From Rhynchopus sp. YZ270_cl-10 (Eukaryota; Euglenozoa; Diplonemea; Diplonemida; Diplonemidae): a stretch of 64,000 bases of DNA. A program made the position numbers and the translations under genes. The notes beneath the pieces are model-generated. The model worked only from the letters and a program-made list of their open reading frames with translations, was not told the DNA's origin and searched no databases. Each line of letters opens with the position of its first letter. The stretch's first letter is position 1. The stretch is taken from the NCBI GenBank assembly GCA_964035575.1, contig OZ037852.1:806001-870000 (forward strand), read 5' to 3'. Of this stretch, positions 44,941-54,303 are shown one piece after another.

Positions 44941-45669
44941 CTTTGGTATTTTTACCCCTTTCTCTCCCCCCCCCCCCCCCCCCCTCCCAGTACCTGTTAG
45001 ACACACTTGTAGTGTTATTTTGTAAAAGTTGTTGTGGTTGCATATAATTATTAATTAATGCCAAAAGATCGGGTGGAGGGGTGGGGGTGAGATGACAGCT
45101 AAAAGATCGGGTGGGGGTCGGTGAGGTCGTTCATTTTTGTTACACACACACACACACACACAGCATTTTATGTGACATGACAGGTGCCACCTTCACGGTG
45201 ACTACCTCGACGACGCACACGCTCCACAACGAGGTCAAACCCGAAAAAGAGAACCTTAGGGCACAGCCAGTACACCTTTCCCTAAGTGTGTAGCATGCAG
45301 AACATACATGGGCTGACATCAAAACCAAAAAAAGAAGCAAATAAAAAACAACATTTTTTGTTTATCTCTCTGCAAGAATTTTTCCCACGGCTATTTGTGT
45401 GTACCATCAAAAGTGCTCGTAAGTGCCTTCATTTCCATTTTTCCCCCAGGATTGAGGACATGTGGGCAATTTGTGATGTCGAAAAAAAAAGTTTTGGTCA
45501 AAAAATGGACTTGTCTTTCGGAAAAAATCGGCTGCGCAAAACCGTGTTTTAGACCCCCACAGATGCTCAAAACTGCCAAATTTTGCTTTTAATGGCCTCA
45601 AATCGTCGAAATTCGCCCTAAAAGGGGGCAAAAAAAAAAATTCGAGAGTCCCTTTCCCTGGGAGGCAAT

Positions 45670-45989
45670 AGCCACCGGCAAAAACACCTGTCATATGACA
45701 GGTGGTACCTGTCAAAATGACAGGTACCACCTGTCAAAATGACAGGTACCACCTGTCATATGACAGGTACCACCTGTCAAAATGACAGGTGGTACCTGTC
45801 ATCTTACAGGTACCACCTGTCATATGACAGGTGGTACTTGTCACCACCTGTCATTTTACAGGTGGTACCTGTCATTTTACAGGTACCACCTGTCATATTA
45901 CTAGTAATATTCAATTATCACCTGTCATATTTATAACTAGTTACACCACCTGTCATATCACCTGTCATGGCCATAACTAGTCCGTCGTG
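45670..45989. repeat. Right-end array of ACAGGTACCACCTGT palindromes
   Basis: More than ten copies of TGACAGGT or its complement, spaced 5-15 bases, many forming GGTACC-centred palindromes. Matching but fewer copies occur at the left end (37614-37690). They are probably transposase-binding or end-recognition sites of the two-gene element. Confidence 0.85.
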
Positions 45990-46710
45990 CACCCCCTAGA
46001 CCCCCCCCCGTGACCACCACCCAAACCCGGTCATATATGACCGGCCATATATGACCGGGCCTTTTTTTGGCTTTTTTTATTTATCTATTTATCGGTCATA
46101 TATGACCGGCTTTTTCCTTAGCGGGAGCACTGATTTTATCTCCTCATACAAGGCTACAGCCACATCTGTAGCGGTTTCTTATGTGCATGTGACCCCACCA
46201 TAAAGACCAATCGGTCCGTTCAATCAAAAGAAATAGATGTTCGCAACTCTCATAAAAAAGTAGCGTACCGTGCGCCTGCGGCGCAGCTAAAAATGACGAG
46301 CGGTAGCCCACAGCTCTACCCTATGCCATAGTCACTGCTACCTATACCATAGTTTGGCTATAAAAGCGTGCGATTTTATGTCACAATTCTTGAAATGTTG
46401 CGTACCGTGGCTCGCCAGAAAAGTTTTGATGACATATGGTTAGACAAGGGCGCGGAGGGGAAAGAGTTGTGGAGGTCTCTGCTAAAAATGCGTGGGGAAA
46501 AAAAATTGCCTCACACCGGCTTTTTTGGCTCACACCGGCTTTTTTTCCAAAATCTCAAACTACCAATGTCCCCTGTTCCTCTCATTGGTTGAAAAAAAAA
46601 AAATGGTAGCTTCCTCCAGAAACTCAAGGAATTGAAAAGGCTGTGACCTCTCTGTGACACACACTATCACAAAAGAAAAAGAAAAATTAATTTTTAGAGC
46701 TGGTTCGGTT

Positions 46711-46743
46711 CGGATCCCTACGTCTCGTAGGTTAGCCACCTTA
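46711..46743 (-). repeat. Hairpin motif, type A, next to a splice donor
   Basis: The minus strand reads TTTAAGGTGGCTAACCTACG, then AGACGTAGGGATCC; the stem is CCTACG/CGTAGG instead of the usual CTAAG/CTTAG. It begins about 14 bases after the inferred GTATGC donor of exon 3. Confidence 0.6.
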
Positions 46744-46757
46744 AAGGGTGTGCATAC

Positions 46758-48466
46758 CAAGCTCCTCCGCCACAGCTGCGATAGATTCCTTCAACTCTGT
46801 CAACGTCGTCTTGCTGTGAAGGGTTGTGGTTGTGGTTGTAGGGATGGTCTGAGCTTTAACGTTGATAATGTTTTGTCGCTATCGGGTAATACGGCCAAAC
46901 CCTGGAAGTGTTGTTGGCATGGTGTTGCTCTAGAAAACTGTGAGCAGACGTATTCTCAGTCATAGGAAAGGGGGTGACAAGCGAGCATCGAATTGCTTGT
47001 TAAAACGTCAGATTGGTCGTGTGATGTGGGAGGGGAGGGGGAGGGGGAGGGGGAGGGGAGCAAAAAGGCCATACAGAGCGTTGACGCGTTCCGTCGCAGC
47101 TTCCGTTCTTTCCGCACAAGAGCTGCGGACCTCTTCACACATCGCCATGTTCTTTTCTCTGTCCTCCGCAGCAGCTGTGGGTGTGTGATATAAGGTATGG
47201 TAAGAGTTTAATGATAGATCCAAAAAAGCAAAAAGAAATTGTTTTTTGACTTGAAAATACAAAAGCCCTCTCGTGATAGTGTACCTTTGGTGCAAATGAT
47301 CGGGTGCACTCCAATCATGCGGTCCTATCCATTCGAAGTTGACATCTAAACAAAAACAATCTCCCCCCCCCCACACTCACACAAAATTCACAAAAAAAAA
47401 GGGGCATTTTTTTCTCTCCAAACCACATACCTTGCTCCTGCGCTGCAAAGTCCGCCATCTCCTCCTCAACCGCAACCTCCCCCGGTGCTGCCTTTGCCTC
47501 GAGCTCTGTGAGCTCCGCCTGCAGCACTGCTGTCTCTGCCTCTAAGGCGGTGATCTCTGCTTCGGCTGCTGTCGTGTGGGCTGCGTTTTCTTCTGCCTTG
47601 GCGGTGACTTGAGCTTGGATGGCGGCGACTGCATCTTCAGTGTTCGTAGCTGCGGCAAGGCGAAGCCGCTCAGCACGTTCCTTGGCAGCAGTGTGCTCTT
47701 CCTCGCAACAGGTGAGATGGGTTGACTCACGCTCGACCTGTGCAGAGATAACCATCTGCTGCAGCTCTGCCTCGTCGTATAGAGCTGTCAACTCCTCTAG
47801 CGTAGCCTGCAACGACGCAAGCTTTGCAGGCGGCGCAATCTCAGAGCGGAACCCCTCAATCTCCTCTGCGCTGAACCCTTCGACCGTCGAGGGGCTCTTC
47901 TTCTTCCCCCGCTTGACAGCAGGCTTCTTCTCCTCGCTGACGTTGAGGTACATCAGAAAGTCTGTTGTGCGCTTCAGATCGACCTTCAGGGAGTCTTCGA
48001 TGTTGAAGAGCGCCTCGCCAGTCTCGTTGCGTTCGTTTGTGGCGGTGGTGAGGCGGGTCTCGAGGGTGGTGGTGGTGAGCGTGGTGGCGTCGGCCTCTGC
48101 AGTGCGGGTGGCGTTGAGAGTGGCCAATTCATTGGCAGCAGTGGAGCGGAGGTCAGAGATCTGTGTGGAAAGGTCGGTGCAGGCGGATTGAATGGTGGCA
48201 ACTTCGGTCAGTGCAGTGTCGGTGTTTGCCTTAGCCTTAGCCGCTTCGTGCTCGTCTACACGCATCGCCTCGTGGCCTGCACGTAGCAGTGCTTGAGTAT
48301 CGCGCTTCAGTGCTGCCACGCTCGCGACACGCTTTGCCTGCAGTTGCGCAAGGAGGTGTGCTTCCTCCTCCGTGGTCTGCTGCAGTTTGTCAAGCTCCAT
48401 TTGAGAGTCGATCAGAGCATCATTTGCCATCTGCACCTCACTCTTCGTCTGCTCTATTTCTTGCAT
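46758..48466 (-). CDS. Coiled-coil protein with Lys-rich tail, exons 1-3
   Basis: Exon 1 runs 48466-47431 and starts MQEIEQTKSEVQ; a CCCCAG acceptor lies about 45 bases upstream of the ATG. Donor GTATGT (47430) joins the acceptor before 47174 (CCCACAG). Exon 2 is 47174-47075 with donor GTATGG. Exon 3 is 46813-46758, after CTTCACAG and before GTATGC. Reading phase is kept at each junction (1, 2, 1). Exon 4 is 36208-35922. The joined CDS is 1479 bases, or 492 residues. The protein is almost wholly Ala/Glu/Thr-rich heptad coiled coil, with a basic break (KKPAVKRGKKKSP, about 225-240) and a Lys/Ser tail. No family was recognised; a structural or chromatin-associated role is a guess from composition. 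Introns 1 and 3 carry hairpin motifs. Confidence 0.82.
47248..47345 (-). repeat. Hairpin motif, type B, in intron 1
   Basis: Inside the intron between exons 1 and 2 of the coiled-coil gene. The minus strand reads AGGTACACTATCACGAGAGG then GCTTTTGTATTTTCAAGTC, preceded by a GGACCGCATGATTGG segment shared in part with the type B neighbours at 36.8 and 60.5 kb. Confidence 0.6.
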
Positions 48467-48884
48467 TTTTTTTTTTTTTGGAGGTTTTTTTTTAAATGCG
48501 TTTCTGGGGTGTAATGTGGGAGGAGAAGAGGAGGAAGAGGAGGAAGAGTAGTAACTAGCGTCAATAGAAGATGGGGTCACGTATTATCACTTAAGCAGCG
48601 CCTGCATGATAAACCGCGCTGGTAGGGAACAGGAGAAGGAAAGAGGGGAGGAGAAACGAGAGCAAATCATTGAACAACGTGCCGTACTCTTACACGGGGG
48701 GGGGCAAGCACGTATCACATAAAATGGGTAGGCAAACCACATGAACTCTCATGCCATGCAAATCCAGCCATGCTGGTGCATCCCCTTCATAGGGTTCCGC
48801 AAGTGTCAGCGCGTGCAGCTTTTGAATTCGCTGCAATAGCAAAAGGAATGACCAACTCTTTTTTATTTTAATGGTTATACCTAC
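48467..48884. other. Spacer upstream of the coiled-coil gene
   Basis: Holds the 5' leader and a CCTCTTCC-type pyrimidine tract (minus strand). No other gene or hairpin motif is recognised. Confidence 0.45.
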
Positions 48885-49570
48885 CCCCCCCCCCCGTGCA
48901 TAAGTCCGACCCCCATGACCCGTGCATAAGTCCGATGACCCGTGTATAAGTCCGGGCAGATTTGGGCTCAGGATCGGACATATGCACAAGCCGACTTATA
49001 CACCGGTTTTGTGTACTAGTACTGGGGAAAAAATATTTTGAGGTGTTTTCCCGCTCGCGAAGCGAGCAGGAGAAAAAAATTGAGGTATTTTTCCGCGAGC
49101 GAAGCGAGCGTAACTTTATTTTTATTGGTGGTGCATGGGATCATCTTCACGCTTCTCGTAAAACATCATCCTCACAATTCTCAAAGGTGTGAACCTGTTA
49201 CTGCAACATTGTGGAAAACTTTGCACCCCAAACAGTCTCAACAGACAAAAGGTGCCCCTCGTTGGGAGTTGGTTCTCATGTTTGATACCTGCACAGCAGG
49301 CATTCCTCTGAGTCCAACGCTGTTTGGCCTGCTTGCGGCGTTGTACCGAAGGTGCACGAAGACAGGGTAAATTTTGCGGGCGGTGTCACATGTGGGTCAC
49401 TCACACAGGTCATGTGACACTGCATGGATGTGGGTACCTGGGTGCACAAAACCGGTGTATAAGTCCGATACCCGTGCATAAGTCCGAAACCCCGTGTATA
49501 AGTCCGGAGGCCCTCAGCCCCCCCAAAAATCGGACTTATACGCAGACTTATGCACGGGGGGGGGGTAGGT
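48885..49570. mobile_element. Small element with GTGCATAAGTCCGA ends
   Basis: The inverted ends carry CCTACCCCCC then repeats of GTGCATAAGTC and GTGTATAAGTCCG, three or more per end. The interior includes a GCGAGCGAAGCGAGCG palindrome and a short core X copy. No target duplication was found. Non-coding. Confidence 0.7.
49190..49440 (+). repeat. Core X, copy e (short)
   Basis: Carries the segment from GTGGAAAACTTTGCACCCCA through GGGTACCTGGGTG of core X, about a fifth of the full length, with small deletions. Confidence 0.85.
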
Positions 49571-50301
49571 AGACAACAAAAGGTGTTGCCAGTTTTCAAT
49601 GAGAGTTGCTATTTTTGCAGGGAAGGGGCGAGTAAAAAAAAAAATTCACCATTGGAGCAGCAAGGACGTCCCCGCAACTACCATCTTCCCCATGTCCACA
49701 TGAAAAGAATATGGGATGAGGAGGTATTGTGTTGCCTGGAGGGTGTGGGTGGTCTTTTAGTAGTTCAAAGGTAAAACAACGGTGGTTGCGGAATGGAGGA
49801 TACGATGTATACTTTGAAACCCCCTACAAATATGAAATACCCCATATCGGATGTGGTCTCTGATCTGTCTGTGTGGGGATGTATTTCCCCCAACACAGCA
49901 TGGTTGGTCAGGAACTCTCCACGTGTCAGTTCAAAGGAACAGTACTCATTTACACACCATCACAGCAATAAATAATTTCATATACTTTCTTTTCTTAACC
50001 GAAATGAAAAGAAAGCAAAGAGGGTGCGACAAATGTACCCTTGCTTTTTTTTTTGGAATGTTTTGCAAAACGTAGAAAAAGAAAAATAAATGCTTCATGC
50101 ACAAATTGAAACTTCAGTAGATTGGTTTCTAACATTAACCCTGTTTCAGTCCTAAGAATCATACAGTAGTATTCAAAAGGGTGGACATCTTCAGTGATTT
50201 CCCTTTATATAGCAATAAAGAATAATGCATTGTCTACCGTACTACTCCAAGGAAGCTGCACACAAGAATGGCGCAACTTTAGGAGAATGTCCGGCATTGT
50301 T
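49571..50301. other. Spacer downstream of the ankyrin gene
   Basis: No credible ORF beyond short fragments. No repeat family member is recognised. Confidence 0.4.
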
Positions 50302-53175
50302 CTAACGCTCAGTGTCTGCCCCTGCATCAATGAGCACCTGCACCACGTCTGAATACTTTTCATGCACAGCAACGTGCAACGCAGTGTAGTTGTTGATGCC
50401 TTGGTGATTCAGGTCCACCTCCGGCAAGCCCACAAGATAGCGCACAGTATCGGTGTGTCCATGAAGAGCTGCAAGGATCAGACATGTTTCTCTTCCTGCG
50501 TCTGTGGCACGCGCATCCGCACCTGCTTTGACCAACTTCATCACAGTTTTGAGTTCTCCTGAAATGCTAGCCAAGTGCAGAGGCGAGCGTCCATCAACAT
50601 TCTTTGTCTCAATGTCTGCCCCTGCATCAATGAGCACCTCCACCACGTCTGTATGTTTCTGTTCAACAGCATAGTGCAACGCAGTGTAGTTGCTCATGTC
50701 TTGGTGATTCAGGTCCACCTCCGACAAACCCACAAGATAGCGCACAGCATCGGTGTGTCCATGATACGCTGCAAATATAAGACACGTGCTTCTTCCTGTG
50801 TTTGTGGCACGCACATCCGCACCTGCTTTGACCAACTTTGTCATTGTCGTGAGTTCTCCTGAAATGCTAGCCAAGAGCAGAGGCGAGTTTCCATCAACAT
50901 TCTTTGTCTCAATGTCTGCCCCTGCATCAATGAGCACCTGCACCACTTCTGAATGTTTTCTCGACGCAGCAACGTGCAACGCAGTGTGGTTGCCGCTGCC
51001 TTGGTGATTCAGGTCCACCTCCGGCAAACAAACAAGATAGCGCACAGTATCGGTGTGTCCATTATACGTGGCACTGATAAGACACGTGTCTCCATAGTCG
51101 TCTGTGGCACGTACATCCGCACCTGCTTCGACCAACATCTTCACAGTTGTAAGTGGTCCTGAAACACTAGCCAAGTGCAGAGGCGAGCGTCCATCAACAT
51201 TCTTTGTCTCAATGTCTGCCCCTGCATCAATGAGCACCTCCACCACGTCTGCATGTTTTTCTTCAACAGCATCGTGCAACGCAGTGAAATTTCTGTTGTC
51301 TTGGTGATTCAGGTCCACCTCCGGCAAGCTCACAAGATAGCGCACAGTATCGGTGTGTCCATCATACGCTGCAAATATAAGACACGTGTATCCTTCGGTG
51401 TCTGTGGCACGTACATCCGCACCTGCTTCGACCAACATCTGCACAGTTGTGAGTTCTCCTGAAACACTAGCCAAGAGCAAAGGTGAACGTCCTTCAACAT
51501 TCTTTGTCTCAATGTCTGCCCCTGCACAAATGAGCACCTCCACCACGTCTGCATGTTTTTGTTCAACAGCATCGTGCAACGCAGTGTAGTTGCCCCTGCC
51601 TTGAGGACTCAGGTCCACCTCCGGCAAGCCCACAAGATAGCGCACAGCATCGGTGTGTCCATTATAAGCTGCAAATATAAGACACGTGCTTCTTCCTGCG
51701 TTTGTGGCACGTACATCCGCACCTGCTTTGACCAACTTTGTCATTGTCGTGAGTTCTCCTGAAATGCTAGCCAAGAGCAGAGGCGAGTTTCCATCAACAT
51801 TCTTTGTCTCAATGTCTGCCCCTGCATCAATGAGCACCTGCCCCACGTCTGTATGTTTTTGTTCAACAGCATCGTGCAACGCAGTGTAGTTGTCCCTGCC
51901 TTGAGGACTCAGGTCCACCTCCGGCAAACCCACAAGATAGCGCACAGCATCGGTGTGTCCATTATACGCTGCAAACATAAGACACGTGCTTCTTCCTGCG
52001 TTTGTGGCACGCACATCCGCACCTGCTTCGACCAACTTTGTCATTGTCGTGAGTTCTCCTGAAATGCTAGCCAAGAGCAGAGGCGAGTTTCCATCAACAT
52101 TCTTTGTCTCAATGTCTGCCCCTGCATCAATGAGCACCTCCACCACGTCTGTATGTTTCTGTTCAACAGCAAAGTGCAACGCAGTGTAGTTGCTCATGTC
52201 TTGGTGATTCAGGTCCACCTCCGGCAAACCCACAAGATAGCGCACAGCATCGGTGTGTCCATGATACGCTGCAAACATAAGACACGTGCTTCTTCCTGCG
52301 TTTGTGGCACGCACATCCGCACCTGCTTCGACCAACTTTGTCATTGACGTGAGTTCTCCTGAAATGCTAGCCAAGAGCAGAGGCGAGTTTCCATCAACAT
52401 TCTTTGTCTCAATGTCTGCCCCTGCATCAATGAGCACCTGCATCACTTCTGAATGTTTTCTCGACGCAGCAAAGTGCAACGCAGTGTGGTTGTCGCTGTC
52501 TTGCTGATCCAGGTCCACCTCCGGCAAACCCACAAGATAGCGCACAGTATCGGTGTGTCCATTAGAAGCTGCAATGATCAGACATGTTTCTCTTCTGTCA
52601 TCTGTGGCACGCACATCCGCACCTGCTTCGACCAACATCTTCACAGTTGTGAGTGCTCCTGAACGGCTTGCCAATTGCAAAGGCGAGCATCCTACATCAT
52701 TTTTTGTCTCAATTGTCTTCATATCTGCCCCTGCACCGATGAATGCCTGACACACTGCAGGGTCCTCCCACATGGCTGGACATAGGTGCGCCGTCTGACC
52801 TGCACTGTCCTTGGAGTCGTGTGGGACAAAGGCGACCTTGCTGCAGACTGACTTCCAATGCTGCAAGAGGACCTCCGTGCACGCAGTGTGGTCTGCGTGG
52901 ACACACTCACTCAGCAAGATCCCGAAGCCCATCTGCGTTGTCTCGACATACGGAAGAAGCAGTGTGAGGCATTCATTGTGGTTCCCTCTGCATGCCTCGT
53001 GCACAGCTTCGAAGGCGAGCGTTTCCGTTTTGCTGCCTGGGGAGAGCTTCTTGAGTGCTGCCCGCACGGCAGCGGTGTTGCCGTTCCTGACAGCCTCCAG
53101 CAGGTCCTTGTCAGAAAGCTTTCTTCTTTTTGGTGGGTTCTGGTTTGATGTGCTGTCTGCGTGTTGCTTCGACAT
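50302..53175 (-). CDS. Ankyrin-repeat protein
   Basis: A single-exon protein of 957 residues. PPKRRK (14-19) could be a nuclear signal. Residues about 20-155 form degenerate ankyrin-like helices; from about 160 to the end there are roughly 24 canonical repeats with TALHxAVxxKH, VLIDAGADIETKN and GHTDxVRYLVGLPEVDL signatures. The repeats come as higher-order units of three (100 residues, 300 bp). No catalytic or membrane segment is seen, and the protein probably acts as a binding scaffold. The stop falls one residue after the last GADTER, so the array runs to the C terminus. The start Met lies four bases after a CACAG acceptor. Very similar units imply recent expansion by unequal exchange, and copy number may vary between haplotypes. 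Confidence 0.93.
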   Translation of the reverse strand: MSKQHADSTSNQNPPKRRKLSDKDLLEAVRNGNTAAVRAALKKLSPGSKTETLAFEAVHEACRGNHNECLTLLLPYVETTQMGFGILLSECVHADHTACTEVLLQHWKSVCSKVAFVPHDSKDSAGQTAHLCPAMWEDPAVCQAFIGAGADMKTIETKNDVGCSPLQLASRSGALTTVKMLVEAGADVRATDDRRETCLIIAASNGHTDTVRYLVGLPEVDLDQQDSDNHTALHFAASRKHSEVMQVLIDAGADIETKNVDGNSPLLLASISGELTSMTKLVEAGADVRATNAGRSTCLMFAAYHGHTDAVRYLVGLPEVDLNHQDMSNYTALHFAVEQKHTDVVEVLIDAGADIETKNVDGNSPLLLASISGELTTMTKLVEAGADVRATNAGRSTCLMFAAYNGHTDAVRYLVGLPEVDLSPQGRDNYTALHDAVEQKHTDVGQVLIDAGADIETKNVDGNSPLLLASISGELTTMTKLVKAGADVRATNAGRSTCLIFAAYNGHTDAVRYLVGLPEVDLSPQGRGNYTALHDAVEQKHADVVEVLICAGADIETKNVEGRSPLLLASVSGELTTVQMLVEAGADVRATDTEGYTCLIFAAYDGHTDTVRYLVSLPEVDLNHQDNRNFTALHDAVEEKHADVVEVLIDAGADIETKNVDGRSPLHLASVSGPLTTVKMLVEAGADVRATDDYGDTCLISATYNGHTDTVRYLVCLPEVDLNHQGSGNHTALHVAASRKHSEVVQVLIDAGADIETKNVDGNSPLLLASISGELTTMTKLVKAGADVRATNTGRSTCLIFAAYHGHTDAVRYLVGLSEVDLNHQDMSNYTALHYAVEQKHTDVVEVLIDAGADIETKNVDGRSPLHLASISGELKTVMKLVKAGADARATDAGRETCLILAALHGHTDTVRYLVGLPEVDLNHQGINNYTALHVAVHEKYSDVVQVLIDAGADTER
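50581..52680 (-). repeat. 300-bp coding tandem repeat, seven units
   Basis: The phrase CTTTGTCTCAATGTCTGCCC recurs at 300-base intervals with no net indel from the 50.6 kb unit to the 52.4 kb unit; the next match near 52.7 kb has a short insertion. Units differ by a few per cent. The period is three ankyrin repeats. Confidence 0.93.
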
Positions 53176-54303
53176 GGTGCTGTGTGTATTGCTGTGAGGT
53201 TGATGATGTTTTGTGTTATATGCGAGGTTGCGGGGATGGAGGGAAGGATCTACAAAAGAAGCTAAAGGGCTTGTCCTTGTGTCACGTTCTGTGTCTCAAT
53301 GCACTAACACACACAGGGTGTGCTCGAAAGACGCGTGAGGAGGTGGAGGAGGAAAGAGAAGAGGGTTGAGTGATTATAAAAAAAGGTGGTCACAGGAGCT
53401 TTTGTTTGTATTTTGTTTTTGAATGGCAGCCCTTTGCTTTTTTTTCCTTTTTTCCTTTTTCAAACATCCATGAAAATTTCATGGCGGTTGCTGTTACATA
53501 AAAATCTATGGGGGGGAAAGGGAAAGGGGTTTTCTGCACATTTTGCGCGTGAATGTTTTTTTTTGAAAGGCGGTGTCCAAAAGACACCAAAAGAAGCACT
53601 ATGTGTGTGTGTGTGTGTGTCTTTGCACAACCTCTTGCATGCATTATAAAAGAAAAAATTGACTCTTGCTGTACATCAAATAAAAGAAGATCGGAAGGAC
53701 CGAAGAAAACTGGAAATATGTCTGCTCACATGCGGACACATCTTAAAATATGCGACGTTGTCTATAAAAGGAAAATAAGCTTTTTCAGACATTCTGAACA
53801 AAGCACATTCCTTTTGTTGAGAGATGACAAAAGGGTTGTGCTGCTTTGTGCATGTATTAGGCGGATGAGTCCAGAAAAGATTTGCCACGATATTGCGTAA
53901 CCGCGGGACCGTGATTCTAGAGGGGGGGAAAAAAAAATCAAAAATCAATGAAAAGCTTTGATATGACTCACACAGCTTGCACATCTTTTTCAAAAGAATT
54001 TTTTTCTTCAAAAAATATATAATCTATCAGTGCATCTAACACCGTTCCCCTCATCAAAAAGGGGTGTGTGGGGGAGTTCATTTCGCCGTTGACGAATCGT
54101 TTACTTCCTGCGCTTCTTCAGGGGAGACTGTGGGTGGGTGGTGGGTAGTTTGAAAAATAAAGAAAGCGAGGTTAAAAAAACTGTGAAGTGCAAACTCTCT
54201 GCAGATGCAGGTACCGGAAAGAAAGGTTGCTCAGATGATCCGACGCCCTTTGTACTTAGCCAGAAATGCTTCAGATAAATTCTTAAAAGAAACTGTTTCT
54301 CTA
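53176..54303. other. Spacer upstream of the ankyrin gene
   Basis: Contains the 5' leader, a (GT)n run near 53600-53622, and a D-like motif near 54186-54220. No gene is seen. Confidence 0.4.

Larger units (their letters stand above)
37587..45989. mobile_element. Innermost two-gene DNA transposon, 8.4 kb
   Basis: The inverted ends start CACGACGGACTAGTTATG and lead into arrays of GACAGGTGGTACCTGTC palindromes (37614-37700 and 45675-45960). A second inverted block lies further in (about 39005-39105 and 45113-45195: ATGCTGTGTGTG to GACCTCACCGACCC). Flanks match in 7 of 8 positions (CACCCCCA and CACCCCCT). It carries two intact ORFs on the minus strand, each followed by a partial inverted copy. 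A core X copy and an octamer array sit between the outer and inner end blocks. The superfamily is unsure: the CAC ends recall CMC-type elements, whereas a 7-8 bp duplication would fit the KDZ or hAT groups better. Confidence 0.75.
37020..46132. mobile_element. Middle hAT-type element of the nest
   Basis: The ends are inverted copies of CAGTGCTCCCGCTAAGG, flanked by a perfect 8-bp duplication ATTTTATC (37012-37019 and 46133-46140). The subterminal GGTCATATATGACC palindrome recurs at the right end. Without the innermost insertion it would be about 0.7 kb, containing repeat Y copy 3. Confidence 0.88.
36897..46575. mobile_element. Outermost hAT-type element of a three-level nest
   Basis: The ends are inverted copies of CAGGGGACATTRGTA, flanked by a perfect 8-bp duplication TTCCTCTC (36889-36896 and 46576-46583). 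Subterminal CCGGTGTG repeats occur at both ends. Without the inner insertion the element would be only about 0.56 kb, i.e. a non-autonomous MITE. Confidence 0.87.
36209..46757 (-). other. Long intron 3 of the coiled-coil gene, filled by transposons
   Basis: The inferred intron runs from GTATGC (46757) to CAACAG (36209), about 10.5 kb. Removing the 36897-46575 insertion and one duplication copy would leave about 0.86 kb. That remainder still contains a type A motif starting about 14 bases after the donor (46711-46743), a C-like motif (about 46640-46670), a type B motif (36768-36806) and an exon-like ORF on the other strand. The assignment rests on phase matching and canonical sites, not on transcript data. 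Confidence 0.6.

Noticed and set aside
37600-45990. CRISPR-like array of ACAGGTACCACCTGT repeats
   Set aside because: Spacing is irregular and short, copies are palindromic and occur inverted at both ends of a transposon, and the genome is eukaryotic.
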